In this document: positions 23,241-35,017 of the stretch, piece by piece
Numbering within the stretch: position 1 is the first letter of the stretch
Layout of the letters: every line of letters starts with the position of its first letter
Assembly: GCA_029959085.1 (NCBI GenBank)
Contig: JARWIR010000010.1
Span: 7,337,001-7,401,000 of the forward strand
Length of the DNA: 64,000 nt
Direction of reading: 5' to 3'
From: Nemophila menziesii
Taxonomy: Eukaryota; Streptophyta; Magnoliopsida; Boraginales; Hydrophyllaceae
Program-made: the position numbers and the translations under genes
The notes under the pieces: model-generated
What the model saw: the letters and a program-made list of their open reading frames with translations, nothing else
What the model was told of the DNA's origin: nothing
The model's database searches: none

Positions 23241-23835
23241 TCAGATAATTTTGAAATTATAAAAATGATAAAATTAGATTTAAAATAATTCAACTTTTTA
23301 GAGTTTTAATGGTAAAAATTAATTTTTTTATCTTAATATAGGTTCTTCGATAGTTGATGGCATAGGCAATCCTATTCATCATGGTGAAGAATGTTCCTTA
23401 ATGGTCGGGTTTTTTTTGTGCAGGAGAGCGGCTTGGTGGAAAAGCGAGTGTGAAGAGACTTTTTTTTTGTTTTTTTGTTCTAATGCGAGTGAAGATTTGA
23501 GTTTTAAATTTTAAGAATATTCGAAAGATAAATTGGTTGAGCTATTTGAGGATTTCAATATAACAATCAAATAAAAATTAAATAATTAAAAATAATTATA
23601 AAAATATTGATGGCTAAATAATATAGAAAGAAATCAAGACATTTTGAACGGTTGATCTAATTTAACAATCTAGACCATTAATTAAAATTAATCTAAAGAC
23701 CGAAAAACATAGAAAAAAATATGACTAGTTAGAAAATATGGAGGGAAATAGGAGATATTTCGAGCCGTTGGCCCTTCTCCCATATTATATGGATATATAT
23801 ATATATTATAAAACATAAGTTACTTTAGGTTATTT

Positions 23836-25060
23836 TTAACTTGAAATTTTACTTTTAATTAGAACTAGTCTTATTGTCTTAGATAATTTGTAACTATGGG
23901 AAGAGCCAAAAGAGGATTGCATACTGTTGCGAATAATCTGTTCGTACAATGAAGAAGATAATGAAAATGACGATCGCGATCCACAAAATAATATGCCAAT
24001 GACGTCCTCTACAACCTCGACGGAACCGGTAAAAAAGAGTTTTGAATATTTAATATGTAAGCCGCAATCGAAAAAGTTTATTGTATTTTTTCCTTCAAGA
24101 TAAAAAATGGAGGTAGCAACAATATAAATCAATTTCTTTTCATCCTTCTTTCTCCTCGACGCATAATAATTTTATGAGTAATGCTGGATATCATCCCAAA
24201 TCAGATCACCTTTTTATCGCCTCCTACGTGGATATTAAATTGACCAATCATATGATTTATCTAACCTGATTTATCATTTTCTCTCTCCTTTCTGATTGGT
24301 CCACGTAGAAGACGATAAAAGGGTGATATGATTTGGGGTGATATCCAACGCTACTCTAATTTTATATAATTGTTTCAAGTAGTATTGAAATGATATTCAC
24401 ATTGATTTTTTTAGTTTTATCTACATATAATATTTTTTGCTATTTGTTCATCTTTATATATTCTCTTTGAAATTTGTGACAGAGTAGCATGCAAAAAGAT
24501 AATTTAAGTTAATCGTATTTATTTATTTATTTTGAATCACTATCTTTATAGGATGAATCAGGTGATTTTGTTGGTCTCGTAGGATTTTATGAAGTGACTC
24601 ATATAAAAAAGTCAGGCAAGTATAATGATGAAGTGCCTAAAATTGTGGTACGTTTTTAAAATCATTTTATACCTTTTAAATTATATTTATGATTGTTTAA
24701 ATTTTTTATTATACAATTATGATATATTCTTTGGTAGGAGACCCTGAAAACAAAAAAAAATACAGAAAATTAGAGATGTAGGTGGTGTAGATGATTCAGA
24801 AGATTTTAATGGTGAACAATATTTAGATTTAGAAATGGAGGCTTGTAGCAAAAAATTTGGTAAAAACGTGATCACTTTGCTAAAGAAATTGGCTTAAATA
24901 GCAAAAGTGGAACTAAAAATACGATTGTAAATCAAATTCTACATCAAAAAATTGAAGAATTGATGCTAGACAACGATAGAAAATACAAGAGTTAAAAATG
25001 ATGAAAGATTATATGGGTCGTTTAAAAGACTTTGTTTGTTGTATGAATGAAGATTCTTAG
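23836..25060 (+). pseudogene. CACTA-type transposon protein remnant
   Basis: Plus-strand open pieces: 23895-24105 (WEEPKEDCILL then an acid-rich, Asn-rich stretch) and 24550-24655 (FVGLVGFYEVTHIKKSGKYN then DEVPKIV). The second resembles the 'TH.KK.GK..DE' motif of the Ptta/En/Spm protein family. A third is at 24780-24895 (SKKFGKNVITLLKKLA). AT-rich gaps look like introns, and an inserted MITE lies at 24176-24356. Stops after each piece make it non-functional. Confidence 0.4.
24176..24356. mobile_element. Mutator-type MITE with long TIRs and 9-bp TSD
   Basis: 181 bp, almost entirely inverted repeat. The left arm starts GAGTAATGCTGGATATCA; the right arm (reverse complement) starts GAGTAGCGTTGGATATCA, and both run to CTACGTGG (about 57 bp each, a dozen or fewer differences). 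Perfect 9-bp duplications TAATTTTAT at 24167-24175 and 24357-24365 indicate Mutator-like mobilisation. Confidence 0.88.
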
Positions 25061-25289
25061 ATTTATTTATAATTAGAATCCAAAATTGATATGAACTAAT
25101 TAGTCTTCATTATTTATTTTTATTCTAACTCATTTTATTTTTTATGTATGGACTTTGATATATGAGAATTATCCTTAAATTAACAAATTTTAGTATGAAT
25201 AAAATTATAAAATATGTTAAATTGTTATTATTCTTATATTTAAAATAATATATATAATTTTCATATGATTTTTTATAATTATGACAAAT

Positions 25290-25917
25290 CACATTAAAAG
25301 TGACGCTCAAAATAAAAATTTGTCATGAATGATTGAGCATAAAATGACAACTACAAACGAATTGTCATCATACATTAGATCAAGTTGTGACACTTATCAT
25401 ATTAACCATCCTCATATCTCGTAAATTTTGGTGACTATTATCATTAAACCGTTAACAAAGCAGCTAATGAATACATTTTTAAATGAATCATCGTTATACA
25501 TCGTATCCAATGGTGACAATTATCACATCACCGTCGTTGAAATTTTTGCTAAACGGTGACGGTTACGTATAAATCGTCAAGATATCTTGTATCAAACGGT
25601 GACATGAAAATCGTCATAAAGATCAGACAAGACCATGATTATCTAGATGAGTGTCATTGTTACCCATATGCAAATAAAGATGCTAGGAAGGAGGCGTCAT
25701 TAATTTATCATTAAGATGTCGATAGTTTATTCATCAAAAAAGATATTTCATAGTGACGATTATTTTTTGGCATCATAATAGATAAACAATGACGGTTTCA
25801 TAGATGACACTCAAATGATGGTTGACAGATCGTCATAAATATCTAAGATGACACTATATATTCATCATGAAAGGTCATTAACATCGTCATTGTATGTGTT
25901 GTTTTATTGTAGTAAAT
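25290..25917. mobile_element. CACTA-like right terminal region
   Basis: A dense series of short motifs in both orientations (GTGACGNTTATC, TCGTCAT.GAT, ACGGTGAC) ends at 25905-25917 with TTTATTGTAGTA, i.e. TACTACAATAAA on the other strand, which is one base off a CACTACAA terminus. This fits the subterminal and terminal repeats of the element whose protein remnant lies to the left. The left end was not identified. Confidence 0.5.
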
Positions 25918-25934
25918 CTATTTCTTTTGCTCTT

Positions 25935-26432
25935 AAAACTAGTGATTATAATTTTTCCAACAATTTCAGAAGATATTCGTTTATATCATTAGTTCTTTTT
26001 TGAAATGGATCGGAAGTTTCTTCATCATTGAATACAAAGGTCTTTCCCGATGTGAATAAGTTGGAGCCCCTTAATAATTCCAACTACAAGTGTTGGGCAC
26101 AAAAGATCTTGATCAGTGTTGAACAGTACGAACTCGAATTCGCTATAGTCAAAGATCCTCCCCTTAAGGTGGAAAATTTAGTTACTACTGAAGAAAAACA
26201 GACTAGATATCTTGCCCTCAAATCCAAGCTCAAAAAAGTAAACTCAATGGCTCGGGGTTGGATGTTGAACAATGTCTCAAATCACATATTTGATCTTCTT
26301 ACCAATGAAAGGTCGACAAAGATCATATGAGAAACTCTTGAGATAAATATGGTGTTGATGATTCCGGTAAAAAAATATGTCACCAGTAATTGTTATAACT
26401 TCGAACTATCTTATCAGAAACCTATGACTGAA
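25935..26432 (+). pseudogene. Copia gag N-terminal half, host of the insertion at 26433
   Basis: An LTR tail ends TTTTCCAACA near 25970, followed by a leader and gag from about 26022 (LNTKVFPDVNKLEPLNNSNY, then CWAQKILISVEQYELEF). This is the UBN2-type capsid start of plant Copia. Frameshifts occur near 26330. It stops at the TGAAT target site (26428-26432) of the minus-strand Copia and resumes at 35018 (and at the anomalous duplicate 27314). It is a close relative of the gag at 39065. Confidence 0.8.
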
Positions 26433-27313
26433 TTGTTAGTAAAATGATCGGAACTGTAATGGGTGTTTTTTAAAAAGAAACTTAATGCGAAAAAGCTTTA
26501 GCTAATGAGTATGAAAGAAATAGTAGTGACGGAAATAAAAGACAAGAAAAGTAAAAGACGAGGAAATGAAAGACAAGAAAAAATACGAACCGGAAAACTG
26601 GAGAAGATGAACGGAGTGTAGTGCCGTGGAGGAGCCACTGCCTTAAGAACGATTTTCGGGACAGCCGAGATGCTATACTGTTTCTCCGAACGTTCCCCAA
26701 GGTTTGAACACTACTAACCAGCTCTCGTGTGCACTCACATGAGATGGCTTGGAATCTGTATAAAGCTTCGCTCAAGAACAGTAGGGAGAGGATTTCTGTA
26801 TAGAGGATTTTCGTAACAGAGAGGTGTGTATTCTGAAGAGAAGAACCACTGTATATATAGGTGGAGAATGAAGCTGTTACGGAAGGAACAAACCCCATGA
26901 TTCCCGCACCTGTTACGAGCGGAGATAGTGGGCATGAAATCCGCACGCGCAAGTCAAACACATTTTTAAAACGTGGGAAATGTGAGGAGAACAATGTAAC
27001 GATAGACAAAGACAAAAATAAAAGATAAAATGAATTCTGGTAACAAAACTTTATTTATTTTTATTTTTTAATTCCCTAAGACCCAAGACCCAATACCCAT
27101 GACCCATGACCCGGACCCGGGCCGGGTGGGTGGTGGTGGTGCGCGCGTGTGGGCTAACTCATTACCTTTCCATGTGCATGGGTGTTAGTCTTTTGGTAAC
27201 TAATGGGACCAATTAATGTTTAAGAGGCATTAGCCTTTCTCACCCCACCGATGTGGGAAACCAAAAAATTCACTCCCACTTAAAAGACTTGTGGACAAGT
27301 AATGATCCCAACA
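26433..27313 (-). repeat. Copia LTR (left copy, 881 bp)
   Basis: Minus-strand TGTTGGGATCATTACTTG to CATTTTACTAACA, with the 'TTTCCCACATCGG' segment common near the 5' end of plant LTRs and a TATATATA core near 26851-26858. Near identical to 34174-35017 except for about 50 bp (near 26958-27010) absent from the other copy. TGAAT flanks it on both sides (26428-26432 and 27314-27318). A 177-codon frame inside it is not taken as a gene. Confidence 0.92.
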
Positions 27314-27709
27314 TGAATAACCATGTGTACTGAAATCTATGCGCGGAGGTAATCTCCACAGACATGAAGATATGTGAAGTTTTTAAAGCCAATATTCTAC
27401 TTGAGAAATTTCCTCTATCTTGGAGTGAATACCGTAACCATCTTAAATACAAAATGAAAAAAAAAATGGTTCTCCAAAAACTCATCAGCTATATCATATG
27501 CAAGTCGAAGAAGCCAATCGACTCAAGAATGAGTCTCTCTTCTCATTCTTTGAAGGCTAACCTTGTCGAAAGTTCTGATCAAGATAACAAAGACAGGTTC
27601 AAAGGGAAGGGAAAACAACAAGGCCCGAACAAATCCAAAGAGAAGGGAAACAAGAACTTCGTCAACTCCAACAAATAAGGCAGATGGTTCAATACTTCTA
27701 ATAAAATTC
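27314..27709 (+). repeat. Duplicate of host Copia gag middle segment
   Basis: Nearly identical to 35018-35411: same frame defects, the same KICEVFKANILLEKF segment and the Lys/Asn/Gly-rich nucleocapsid region (KGKGKQQGPNKSKEKGN). It ends at 27709, where the sequence changes to the 3' noncoding region of the minus-strand Copia. It should not be here in a simple insertion. Confidence 0.85.
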
Positions 27710-28150
27710 TTTGAGTGTGATTGTCTACAAGATGTACAAAGAAGGTTGGAGAAAATAAAGGAGAGACTCTTGAGCGAGAAATTGGGTAAATTGTACTTTA
27801 GCGTCAATATCTTGCGATTTGAATTGACACGTAGTGAGGTAAGGCAACAACTAAGTCCAGTCAAGTGAACATACTCTTGAACTTGACGTTCTTCAGTTGA
27901 GACCCTTACAACACATACTCAAACCCGTTCGAAATATACAGATTTCGCGATACAGTCACAAGCGCCTTTTAGGCCATGCGCATACCTTGGTTCTCATGAG
28001 TGCTCTAAAAAGACTACTCTAGCCTTTTATAGAAAGCGGCCTCCACTTTCACACTCACATAGGTGAATTCAAGATTGTCTATACAACATAGACTACCCCT
28101 CAAGGGTTTTGAAGTCATTAAGAGCTTTAAAGCTCATCCTTATCATATGT

Positions 28151-28401
28151 TTGTGAGTTTATCAAGTCCTTCTCAAAAGAACCACCCCAAAGGGCTATGA
28201 ACCTCATTAAGGGTTAAACTCATCTTCGAATTAATCATCGGTGAATTCATCAAGTCCTTCTCAATAGGACCACCACAAAGGGCTATGAATCATTAAGATT
28301 CGAAACTCATCCTCGAAATAAACATCGGTGAATTCATCAAGTCCTTCTCAATAAGACCACCACAAAGGGCTATGAATCATTAAGAGTCGAAACTCAACCT
28401 C
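28151..28401 (-). repeat. Three tandem ~87-bp repeats in the Copia 3' region
   Basis: Units on the minus strand run 'taatgattcatagccctttg', 'tggtggtcctattgaga', 'ggacttgatgaattcaccg'. They lie between the RNase H stop (28443) and the 3' end. The same module recurs in plus orientation at 40268-40545 in the other Copia, upstream of its polypurine tract. Confidence 0.85.
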
Positions 28402-28442
28402 ATTTGCACTATTTTATGCCATAGGAATGGGTAAGTAGTGCA

Positions 28443-30405
28443 TCATATGTCATCCATATGACCCCCACGAATGGGCTTGAGCCCCATCCCCCCCGATATT
28501 TCCAGAACTACTCTTCTGGTTAAACCTTTAGTGAATGGATCAGCCAAATTTTTCTCGGATTTGACAAAGTCCAATGCTATCACACCATTCTTCAGTAACT
28601 GTTTTACTGAGCTATGTCTGATTCTAATATGTCTCCGTTTTCCATTATAGGAGCTGTTGTGAGCAACGCTGATAGCCGCTTGCGAGTCACAATGAAGAGA
28701 GACTGGTACAGCTCTATCTTCCCATACTGGTATATCTGCTAGGAGACTCCTCAACCATTCGGCTTCTTGTCCAGCCAACTCTAGTGCTATGAACTCAGAT
28801 TCCATGGTTGATCGTGCTATACAAGTTTGTTTAGATGACTTCCATGATATAGCTCCTCCACCTAAGGAAAGTACATAACCACTAGTAGAGCTTACTTCAT
28901 CATTATCTAATATCCAATTCGCATCACAGTAGCCTTCCAAGACAGCAGGGAATCCACTATAGTGTATGCCTATATCCATAGTACCTCTAAGATATTTCAG
29001 TAATCTCCAAAGAGCAGCCCAATGTTCACTACTAGGGTTATGGGTATAGCGACTAAGTCTACTTACGGCATAGGCGATATCAGGTCGAGTGTAGTTCATT
29101 AAGAACATCACACTTCCTATTACCTTAGCGTATTCGGTTTGAGATATTGCATTTCCCTTTTTCTTAGTCAAATGAATACTAGAGTCATAAGGGGTTCTAG
29201 AAGGTGTGACATCAAAGGAGTTGAATCTCTTCAACAACTTCTCTACATGATGGGATTGATTAAGGGATATACCATTTTCATTTCTTAGAATCTTAACCCC
29301 TAAGATAACATCAACTTCACCCATGTCTTTCATCTCAAACTTAGATGATTAGAAGTCCTTAGTCTCATTAATAACTTTAAGGTTAGTGCCAAAGATCAGC
29401 ATGTCATCTACATATAGACATATGATCACACATTCAGATCCTAACACCTTCATGTAAACACATGAATCAGAGGTGTTGACTATAAAGCCATCATTAGCTA
29501 AGGTACTATCTAATTTTTCGTACCATTGTTTGGGTGCTTGTTTCAAACCATATAGAGATTTATTAAGCTTGCATACTTTGTCTTCTTGACCAGATGCCAC
29601 AAACCCTTCGGGTTGTACCATATATATCTCCTCCTCTAAGTCTCCATTCAAAAATGCGGTCTTAATATCCATCTGATGTATAGTGAGTTTATGAATAGAA
29701 ACTAAGGCTATGAGAGTTCTTATAGTGGCTATTTTGGTCACTGGAGAATAGGTGTCAAAGTAGTCTAAGCCTTTCTTTTGAGTAAAGCCTCGAATTACAA
29801 GTCTAGCCTTAAATTTCTCTATGGAACCATCTGGTCTTAATTTTATCTTAAAGATCCATTTGCTACTAATAGGCTTACACCCCTTTGGTAAGTCAGTTAA
29901 GTCCCAAGTGTGGTTTGATCTAATAGATTCTATTTCACTGTTTACTGCCTCTTTCCAGAAGCTAGCATCAACAGATCTCATAGCTTCGGAAAAGGTCTTA
30001 GGATCTTCCTCAAGAAGGAAACAAGAGACTAGTTCTTCACATAACATATCTATGTGAAAATCCTCAGTCAAGAAGGCAGTGATAAAGTCTGGTCCAAAAC
30101 TCGACTCAGTCCTATGTCTTTTACTTCTCCTAATTTCGTTGTCATGGTGTGTTCCTGAACTCAAAGGGGGAAGAGAAGCAGGCAGATTATCACTAACAGG
30201 TATAGCAGTATTGACTGGTGAGTCATTACTGGTAGAAGATGAGGCATGATGAACAATATCCTTTTTCAAGGGAAATATATGTTCAAAGAATTCAGCGTCT
30301 CTAAATTCACTAATAGTGTTATCAACTAAGGACATAAACCTATAAGCTACACTATTTTGAGCATATCCTATAAAGATAGAATCTATGGTTTTGGGTCCAA
30401 TGTTG
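28443..30405 (-). pseudogene. Copia reverse transcriptase and RNase H
   Basis: Minus-strand coding from just after the solo-LTR insertion: integrase tail (GPKTIDSIFIGYAQNS), RT with WIFKIKLRPDGS, DIKTAFLNGDLEEEIYM, LYGLKQAPKQWYEK and catalytic YVDD (about 29400), then a single in-frame TAA near 29342, then [16 protein letters not shown] and RNase H with [22 protein letters not shown] and KRRHIRIRH. All catalytic blocks are recognisable. Apart from the one stop, the 1.9-kb frame is open, so this is one of the younger pol copies in the window. Confidence 0.92.
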
Positions 30406-30410
30406 ACTCT

Positions 30411-32035
30411 TGGTGGTCCTTTGTGTGTTCTAAAATAAATGCAAAAGTAATCGAACCACAACCGCAAGTGTACGGTTGTCCCAAGTAGTAATAAGTGATT
30501 CTAGGATCGTTCGCAGGGACGGTTGGTTAACTACAATGCTTATCGATTAATGAATGATTGCACTTATGAAAGCAAGTAAAAGTTTTAATGATTGATTGTT
30601 TGTTTTTATTATTTCTAAGTAATGAAATACTAAAAGGAAAATGCAATTAAATACTAAGACGCAAGTAAATATATGTAAAACACAAGTATGAGAAGGTAGC
30701 ACTTGAGAACGCAAGGGATCATCCTAATTCTATTTCATAACCTATTCTGTTTAAGGGTTAAATTGGTCAATTACAATGGTCGAGATTCTAAATTCCTTAT
30801 ACCCCCGTCAGGGTGGATAATAAGGCAATCCTAGAGTGTCACTAGTCCCGTCAGGGTAAATATGATCCACTTTTAGATGATTAAGCAATTTACCACATTG
30901 GCCCTAAAACTAGCTAATTTCGTCAGACTCAATAGCTTCTATTTTAGATTTAATAATTAATTCCGTACCTAAACCCTCCGTCAGGATGATCCAATCGGAA
31001 TAGCCTAGATACTAATACCTGTTCTTAGTTCGCGACTCTAAAAATAGTAAATAATCTCAAATTATCAAAAAGAGTAAAAGACCCAATTTAATTTAATTTA
31101 ACAGAAACCCAAATTCAGGACATGAAATTCAATAGAATTGGGATTCACCCATAAAGTATTCTCAAGTACTATAATGGAATTAGCTCATAATACTTGAAAA
31201 GAAAACTAAATTAAAAGAAATAAGACTCATATTGTTTTATAGAAATAAAAATACAGAGAAACCTAATTTTGGAATTGGTTTGGCTGCGAATTGGAGATAT
31301 AGACAGTCTCCAGCTCCAAACTTCTTCTTTTCCTTGTTTCCGCTTCTTCTCTGGACACTCTCTTTAAAGGATGAATTGAATTGAAGAATAAAATGAGAGG
31401 TCTTTGACTCTCTCTCTAAGGATTTGTAAATTGAAGAAAATATGAGAGGTAGGAAATAATGAGGTCAAAAGCTCCTTTTATAAGCTCAAATTCGGAATGG
31501 GCTTTTAATTAGGGATTAAGTGAATAATAAAAAGTCCAAGTCCACTAATCAAGCCCAAATCCCGTAATTGCTGCACCACCTCCACTAAAACAGCTCTAAC
31601 CGATTCGTTATAACTCCGATTAACCTGAAATCACTTGCTAAAGTTCCGTAGCTCAATAAGGAATAGATATTCTTCAAAGGGTCAGCGGCTAAATCATCTC
31701 TTAAGTGCCTCAAAATCAGCAATCTTTGGCCTGTTTTCCAGATTTGCAGCTCTAAAATTAAATTCTTTCAGGATTTATCTTCAAGCTTTGACTCCATATC
31801 ACGATCTTTGACTTTATTTTCATGTTCCTCTCCTAGCTAATATTCAAAACCTACAAACTTTTCACTAAAATACACAAGATTACGCGCAAAAGTTTAATAA
31901 ATAAAAAATACTAGAAATAAAAGAGGAAATTCGGATTATTGCATATTTAGCCCAAAAGTCTATCAAATTAATCAAATAAACACAAAAAATGATGTCTCCC
32001 AAGGGCATAAAATTAGAACATTTAGGGAGACATCA
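30411..32035 (-). mobile_element. Solo Athila-type LTR inside Copia integrase, TSD ACTCT
   Basis: 1625 bp. Minus strand TGATGTCTCCC to GGACCACCA, flanked by perfect ACTCT at 30406-30410 and 32036-32040. It splits the Copia frame between LPDFKRV and NIGPKTI. It closely resembles the LTR at 48781-50345 (hairpin tip, CCCTGACGGG motifs, CCGTACACTTGCGG stem-loop). No internal sequence remains. Confidence 0.93.
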
Positions 32036-32040
32036 ACTCT

Positions 32041-33250
32041 CTTAAAGTCGGGTAAAGCTACCTTAGCTAAACACCCCCACACTCTTAAAAATTTAAGGTT
32101 AGGAGGGTATCCTTTCCACAACTCGTAAGGGGTCTTATCTATACGTTTGTGGGGTACTCGGTTTAACACATAACAACCAGATAAGACAGCTTCCCCCCAC
32201 ATGTTGGATGGTAGGCCTGAACTAATTAGCATGGCATTCATCATTTCCTTAAGGGATCTATTTTTCCTTTCGGCTATGCCATTTTGTTGGGGTGTATAAG
32301 GGGCACTAAGTTCATGAATAACCCCATTATTTTCACAAAATTCTTTAAGTGTGTTTGAACTATATTCACCGCCCCTATCGGACCTAAACCTTTTAATCTT
32401 TCTATCTAGTTGGTTTTCAACCTCTACCTTATATTTTAAAAAGGTGGATTCTGCTTCATCTTTAGACCTTAAAAGGTATACTTTGGTGAACCTAGAGTAG
32501 TAATCTACAAAGGTCATATAATAAAGTTTTCCTCCTCTACTAGCGGTAGTTTTAAAGTTAGCTAAGTCAGAATGCACTAGTTCTAAGAGTTGAGTTTCTC
32601 TAGTGGTCACGTTTTTAAAGGGCTTTTTAGCATGCTTAGCCTCTACACATATTTGGCACTTAAGAAAATCATCATTATCGTTTCCAGGTATTAGTCCATG
32701 AGTTTTAAGTCTTTTAATAGAGGAAACATTTAAGTGTCCTAGTCTAGCATGCCACATATCAAGAGATTCAACAATATAAGCAGAAGTAGATGCATTCTCA
32801 TTCAAAGCAGAAAAAACATTAAGTACAAATAGTCCACCATTAAGGTAACCTTTTCCTACAAAGTCACTATTTCTAGAGATAATAATTTTCCCACCCTCAA
32901 AAACAACTTTAAGTCCAGCTTTGTTTAGAAGAGACTCAGAGACTAAATTTCTATGAAGCGTGGGGACATACAAAACATCATTAAGGGCTAAGGTCTTGCC
33001 AGAGGTAAGTTTAAGACAACCTTTCCCTTGCCAAGGACGCCAGCAGTTGTAGAGTTTCCCATGTAAGCGCATTCCCCATCAGCTACATCTTCAAACTCTT
33101 GGAACAACTCTTTGTTGGAGCAGAAGTGTCTTGAAGCTCCAGTATCGAGAATCCATTCGGCCTTATTTTCTACCAAATTAGTTTCGACCATTACCGCGAC
33201 AATTACCTCTTCAGTTTCAGTTAGGTTTGCACGAGGGGGGTTGTTTGTTT
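32041..33250 (-). pseudogene. Copia protease and integrase
   Basis: Protease active-site region WILDTGASRHFCS (about 33150), then GAG-pre-integrase zinc region (WHARLGHLNVSSIKRL, with CQICVEAKHAKKPF), then the rve core with the three acidic blocks: LVHSDLANF, RSDRGGEYSS and AERKNRSLKEMM. A frameshift separates protease from integrase near 33000-33070. The protein is cut at LPDFKRV by the solo LTR. The role was integration of retrotransposon cDNA; it is now defective. Confidence 0.88.
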
Positions 33251-34137
33251 TGAACCTGTCGTTGCATTGGTATGCCTTGTGTCCTTCCTTCCCACAAACG
33301 TAACAGGTTGCCTTGTTTTTCTGAATATTGCCAGGTAGTTTGAAGTTGTTACCTCCGGTTTGAAGTTGTTACCTCCGGATTTGTTGAAGTTACCCTTTGA
33401 TTTGTTGTTCTTATTCTGACCATGAGATTTCCCTTTACCTTTGTTTTGACCATGAGATTTGTTGTTACCATACCCAGAAGTCTCGACCAAATTTGCCTTC
33501 GAAGAATAATGAGGCAGAATTTTAGACTTATCTTTGATGCGATTTGCCTCTTCGGTTCTCATGTGGCTGATTAGTTCTTGGATCGCCATGTCTTTCTTCT
33601 TATGTTTGAGGTGGTTGTGGTAGTCACTCCAGGATGCCAAAAATTTCTCAAGTAAAACATTAGCTTGTAAAATTTCACATAATTTCATACCTTCGGATAC
33701 AATTTCGGCATAGAGATTTTCGTAAACATGAACTTGTTCCATGATTGGTTTTTGATCAGTTATTGTGAATTTGAGCAGTTCGCGACCACATATTTTTTCT
33801 TACCAGAGTCGTCACCTCCGTACTTAGTGTTTAAACGGTCCCAGATATTTTTTGAAGATTTTTCATTTACGAATAAATCAAAGAGGGGGTTTGACATGTG
33901 GTTTAAAAGGTGACCCCTAGTAAGTTTATTAGCTTTTTCGTATTTTAAAAGACGAGCGGCTATAGTAGCATCCGCGTCGCTAGTTGCAACAGGAGGGTTT
34001 TCAGAAAGCACAAAGTTAATTTCTAATTGTTCGAAGAAAATGAGGAGTTTTTGGGACCAGCGTTTGAAATTAGAACCATCAAGTGGTTCGAGTTTTAACA
34101 TATCGGGCAAAGTTTTCAAAACCGAAGGGGAGGCCAT
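33221..34137 (-). pseudogene. Copia gag
   Basis: Starts MASPSVLKTLPDMLKLEPLD at 34137 and continues as a UBN2-type capsid protein. A frame change near 33750 is followed by the EQVHVYENLYAEIV block, a Lys/Asn/Gly-rich nucleocapsid region and a CCHC zinc knuckle CYVCGKEGHKAYQC (about 33308-33267). A 20-bp direct duplication ('gtttgaagttgttacctccg', 33339-33378) shifts the frame just before the knuckle. Gag would form the cytoplasmic virus-like particle of the element. Confidence 0.88.
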
Positions 34138-34173
34138 TACAGTTTTAGATATAAAGAGATGTCGTTCTTAAAT

Positions 34174-35017
34174 TGTTAGTAAAATGATCGGAACTATTAT
34201 GGGTTTTTTTTCTTCAAAGAGACTTAATGCGAAAAAGCTTTAGCTGATGAGTATGAAAGAAATAGTAGTGACGGAAAATAAAAGACAAGAAAAGTAAAAG
34301 ACGAGGAAATAAAAGACAAGAAAAAATACGAACCGGAAAACCGGAGAAGATGAACATAGTGTAGTGCCGTGGAGGAGCCACTGCCTTAAGAACGATTTTC
34401 GGGACAGCCGAGATGCTATACTGTTTCTCCGAACGTTCCCCAAGGTTTGAACACTACTAACCATCTCTCGTGTGCACTCACAAGAGATGGCTTGGAATCT
34501 GTATAAAGCTTCGCTCAAGAACAGTAGGGAGAGAATTTCTGTATAGAGGATTTTCGTAAGAGAGAGGTGTGTATTTTGAAGAGAAGAACCACTGTATATA
34601 TAGGTGGAGAATGAAGCTGTTACGGAAGGAACAAACCCCATGATTCCCGCACCTGTTACGAGCAGAGATAGTGGGCATGAAATCCGCACGCGCAAGTCAA
34701 ACACGGTAGACAAAGACAAAAATTAAAAAATAAAAAAATTCTGGTAACAAAACTTTATTTATTTTTATTTTTTAATTCCCCAAGACCCATGACCCATGAG
34801 CCATGACCCATGACCCATGCTCGGGCCGGGTGGGTGGTGGTGGTACGCGCGTGTGGGCTAACTCATTACCTTTCCATGTGCATGGGTGTTAGTCTTTTGG
34901 TAGCTAATGGGACCAATTAATATTTAAGAGGCATTAGCCTTTCTCACCCCACCGATGTGGGAAACCAAAAAATTCACTCCCACTTAAAAGACTTGTGGAC
35001 AAGTAATGATCCCAACA
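34174..35017 (-). repeat. Copia LTR (right copy, 844 bp, 5' LTR)
   Basis: Same family as 26433-27313. It lies 36 bp upstream of the gag start at 34137; the short leader starts ATTTAAGAACGACATC, a pattern shared with the leaders at 25970 and 38990. TATATATA near 34590 would be the element's promoter. TGAAT follows at 35018. Confidence 0.92.

Larger units (their letters stand above)
19098..23793 (-). mobile_element. 4.7-kb Helitron
   Basis: Minus-strand 5' end A|TCCATATAATATGGGAG at 23793. The 3' end is hairpin TGCCTTCAGGCA, CGGGTTCATAC and CTAG at 19098-19101, followed by T. Both ends and the A/T insertion site fit Helitron rules. It contains a solo Athila LTR (20380-21949) and a tandem array (22370-23240). 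Without the LTR and its duplicated 5 bp, the body is about 3.1 kb. A broken minus-strand segment at 19760-20185 (for example NIKNGIRFGTNEF and LKDMDAKMKVLRL) may be remains of an OB-fold/RPA-like gene of the kind plant Helitrons carry, but this is weak. No Rep or helicase was found. Confidence 0.6.
26433..35017 (-). mobile_element. Copia retrotransposon, near full length, rearranged at its 3' end
   Basis: Both LTRs are present in minus orientation (34174-35017 as 5' LTR, 26433-27313 as 3' LTR) with the same 5-bp target TGAAT outside them (26428-26432, 35018-35022). Between are gag, protease, integrase, RT and RNase H, a 3' tandem repeat, and an unexpected 396-bp piece of the plus-strand host gag (27314-27709) where the polypurine tract should be. 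A solo Athila LTR interrupts the integrase tail (30411-32035). Stops and frameshifts indicate it is inactive. Confidence 0.85.

Noticed and set aside
26482..27015. 177-codon minus-strand frame, repeated at 34240-34719
   Set aside because: It lies entirely within the two Copia LTRs. Its recurrence follows from LTR identity, and no known domain or start context supports it.
28151..28401. CRISPR-like array
   Set aside because: Units are contiguous ~87-bp tandem copies without unique spacers, in a plant retrotransposon 3' region.
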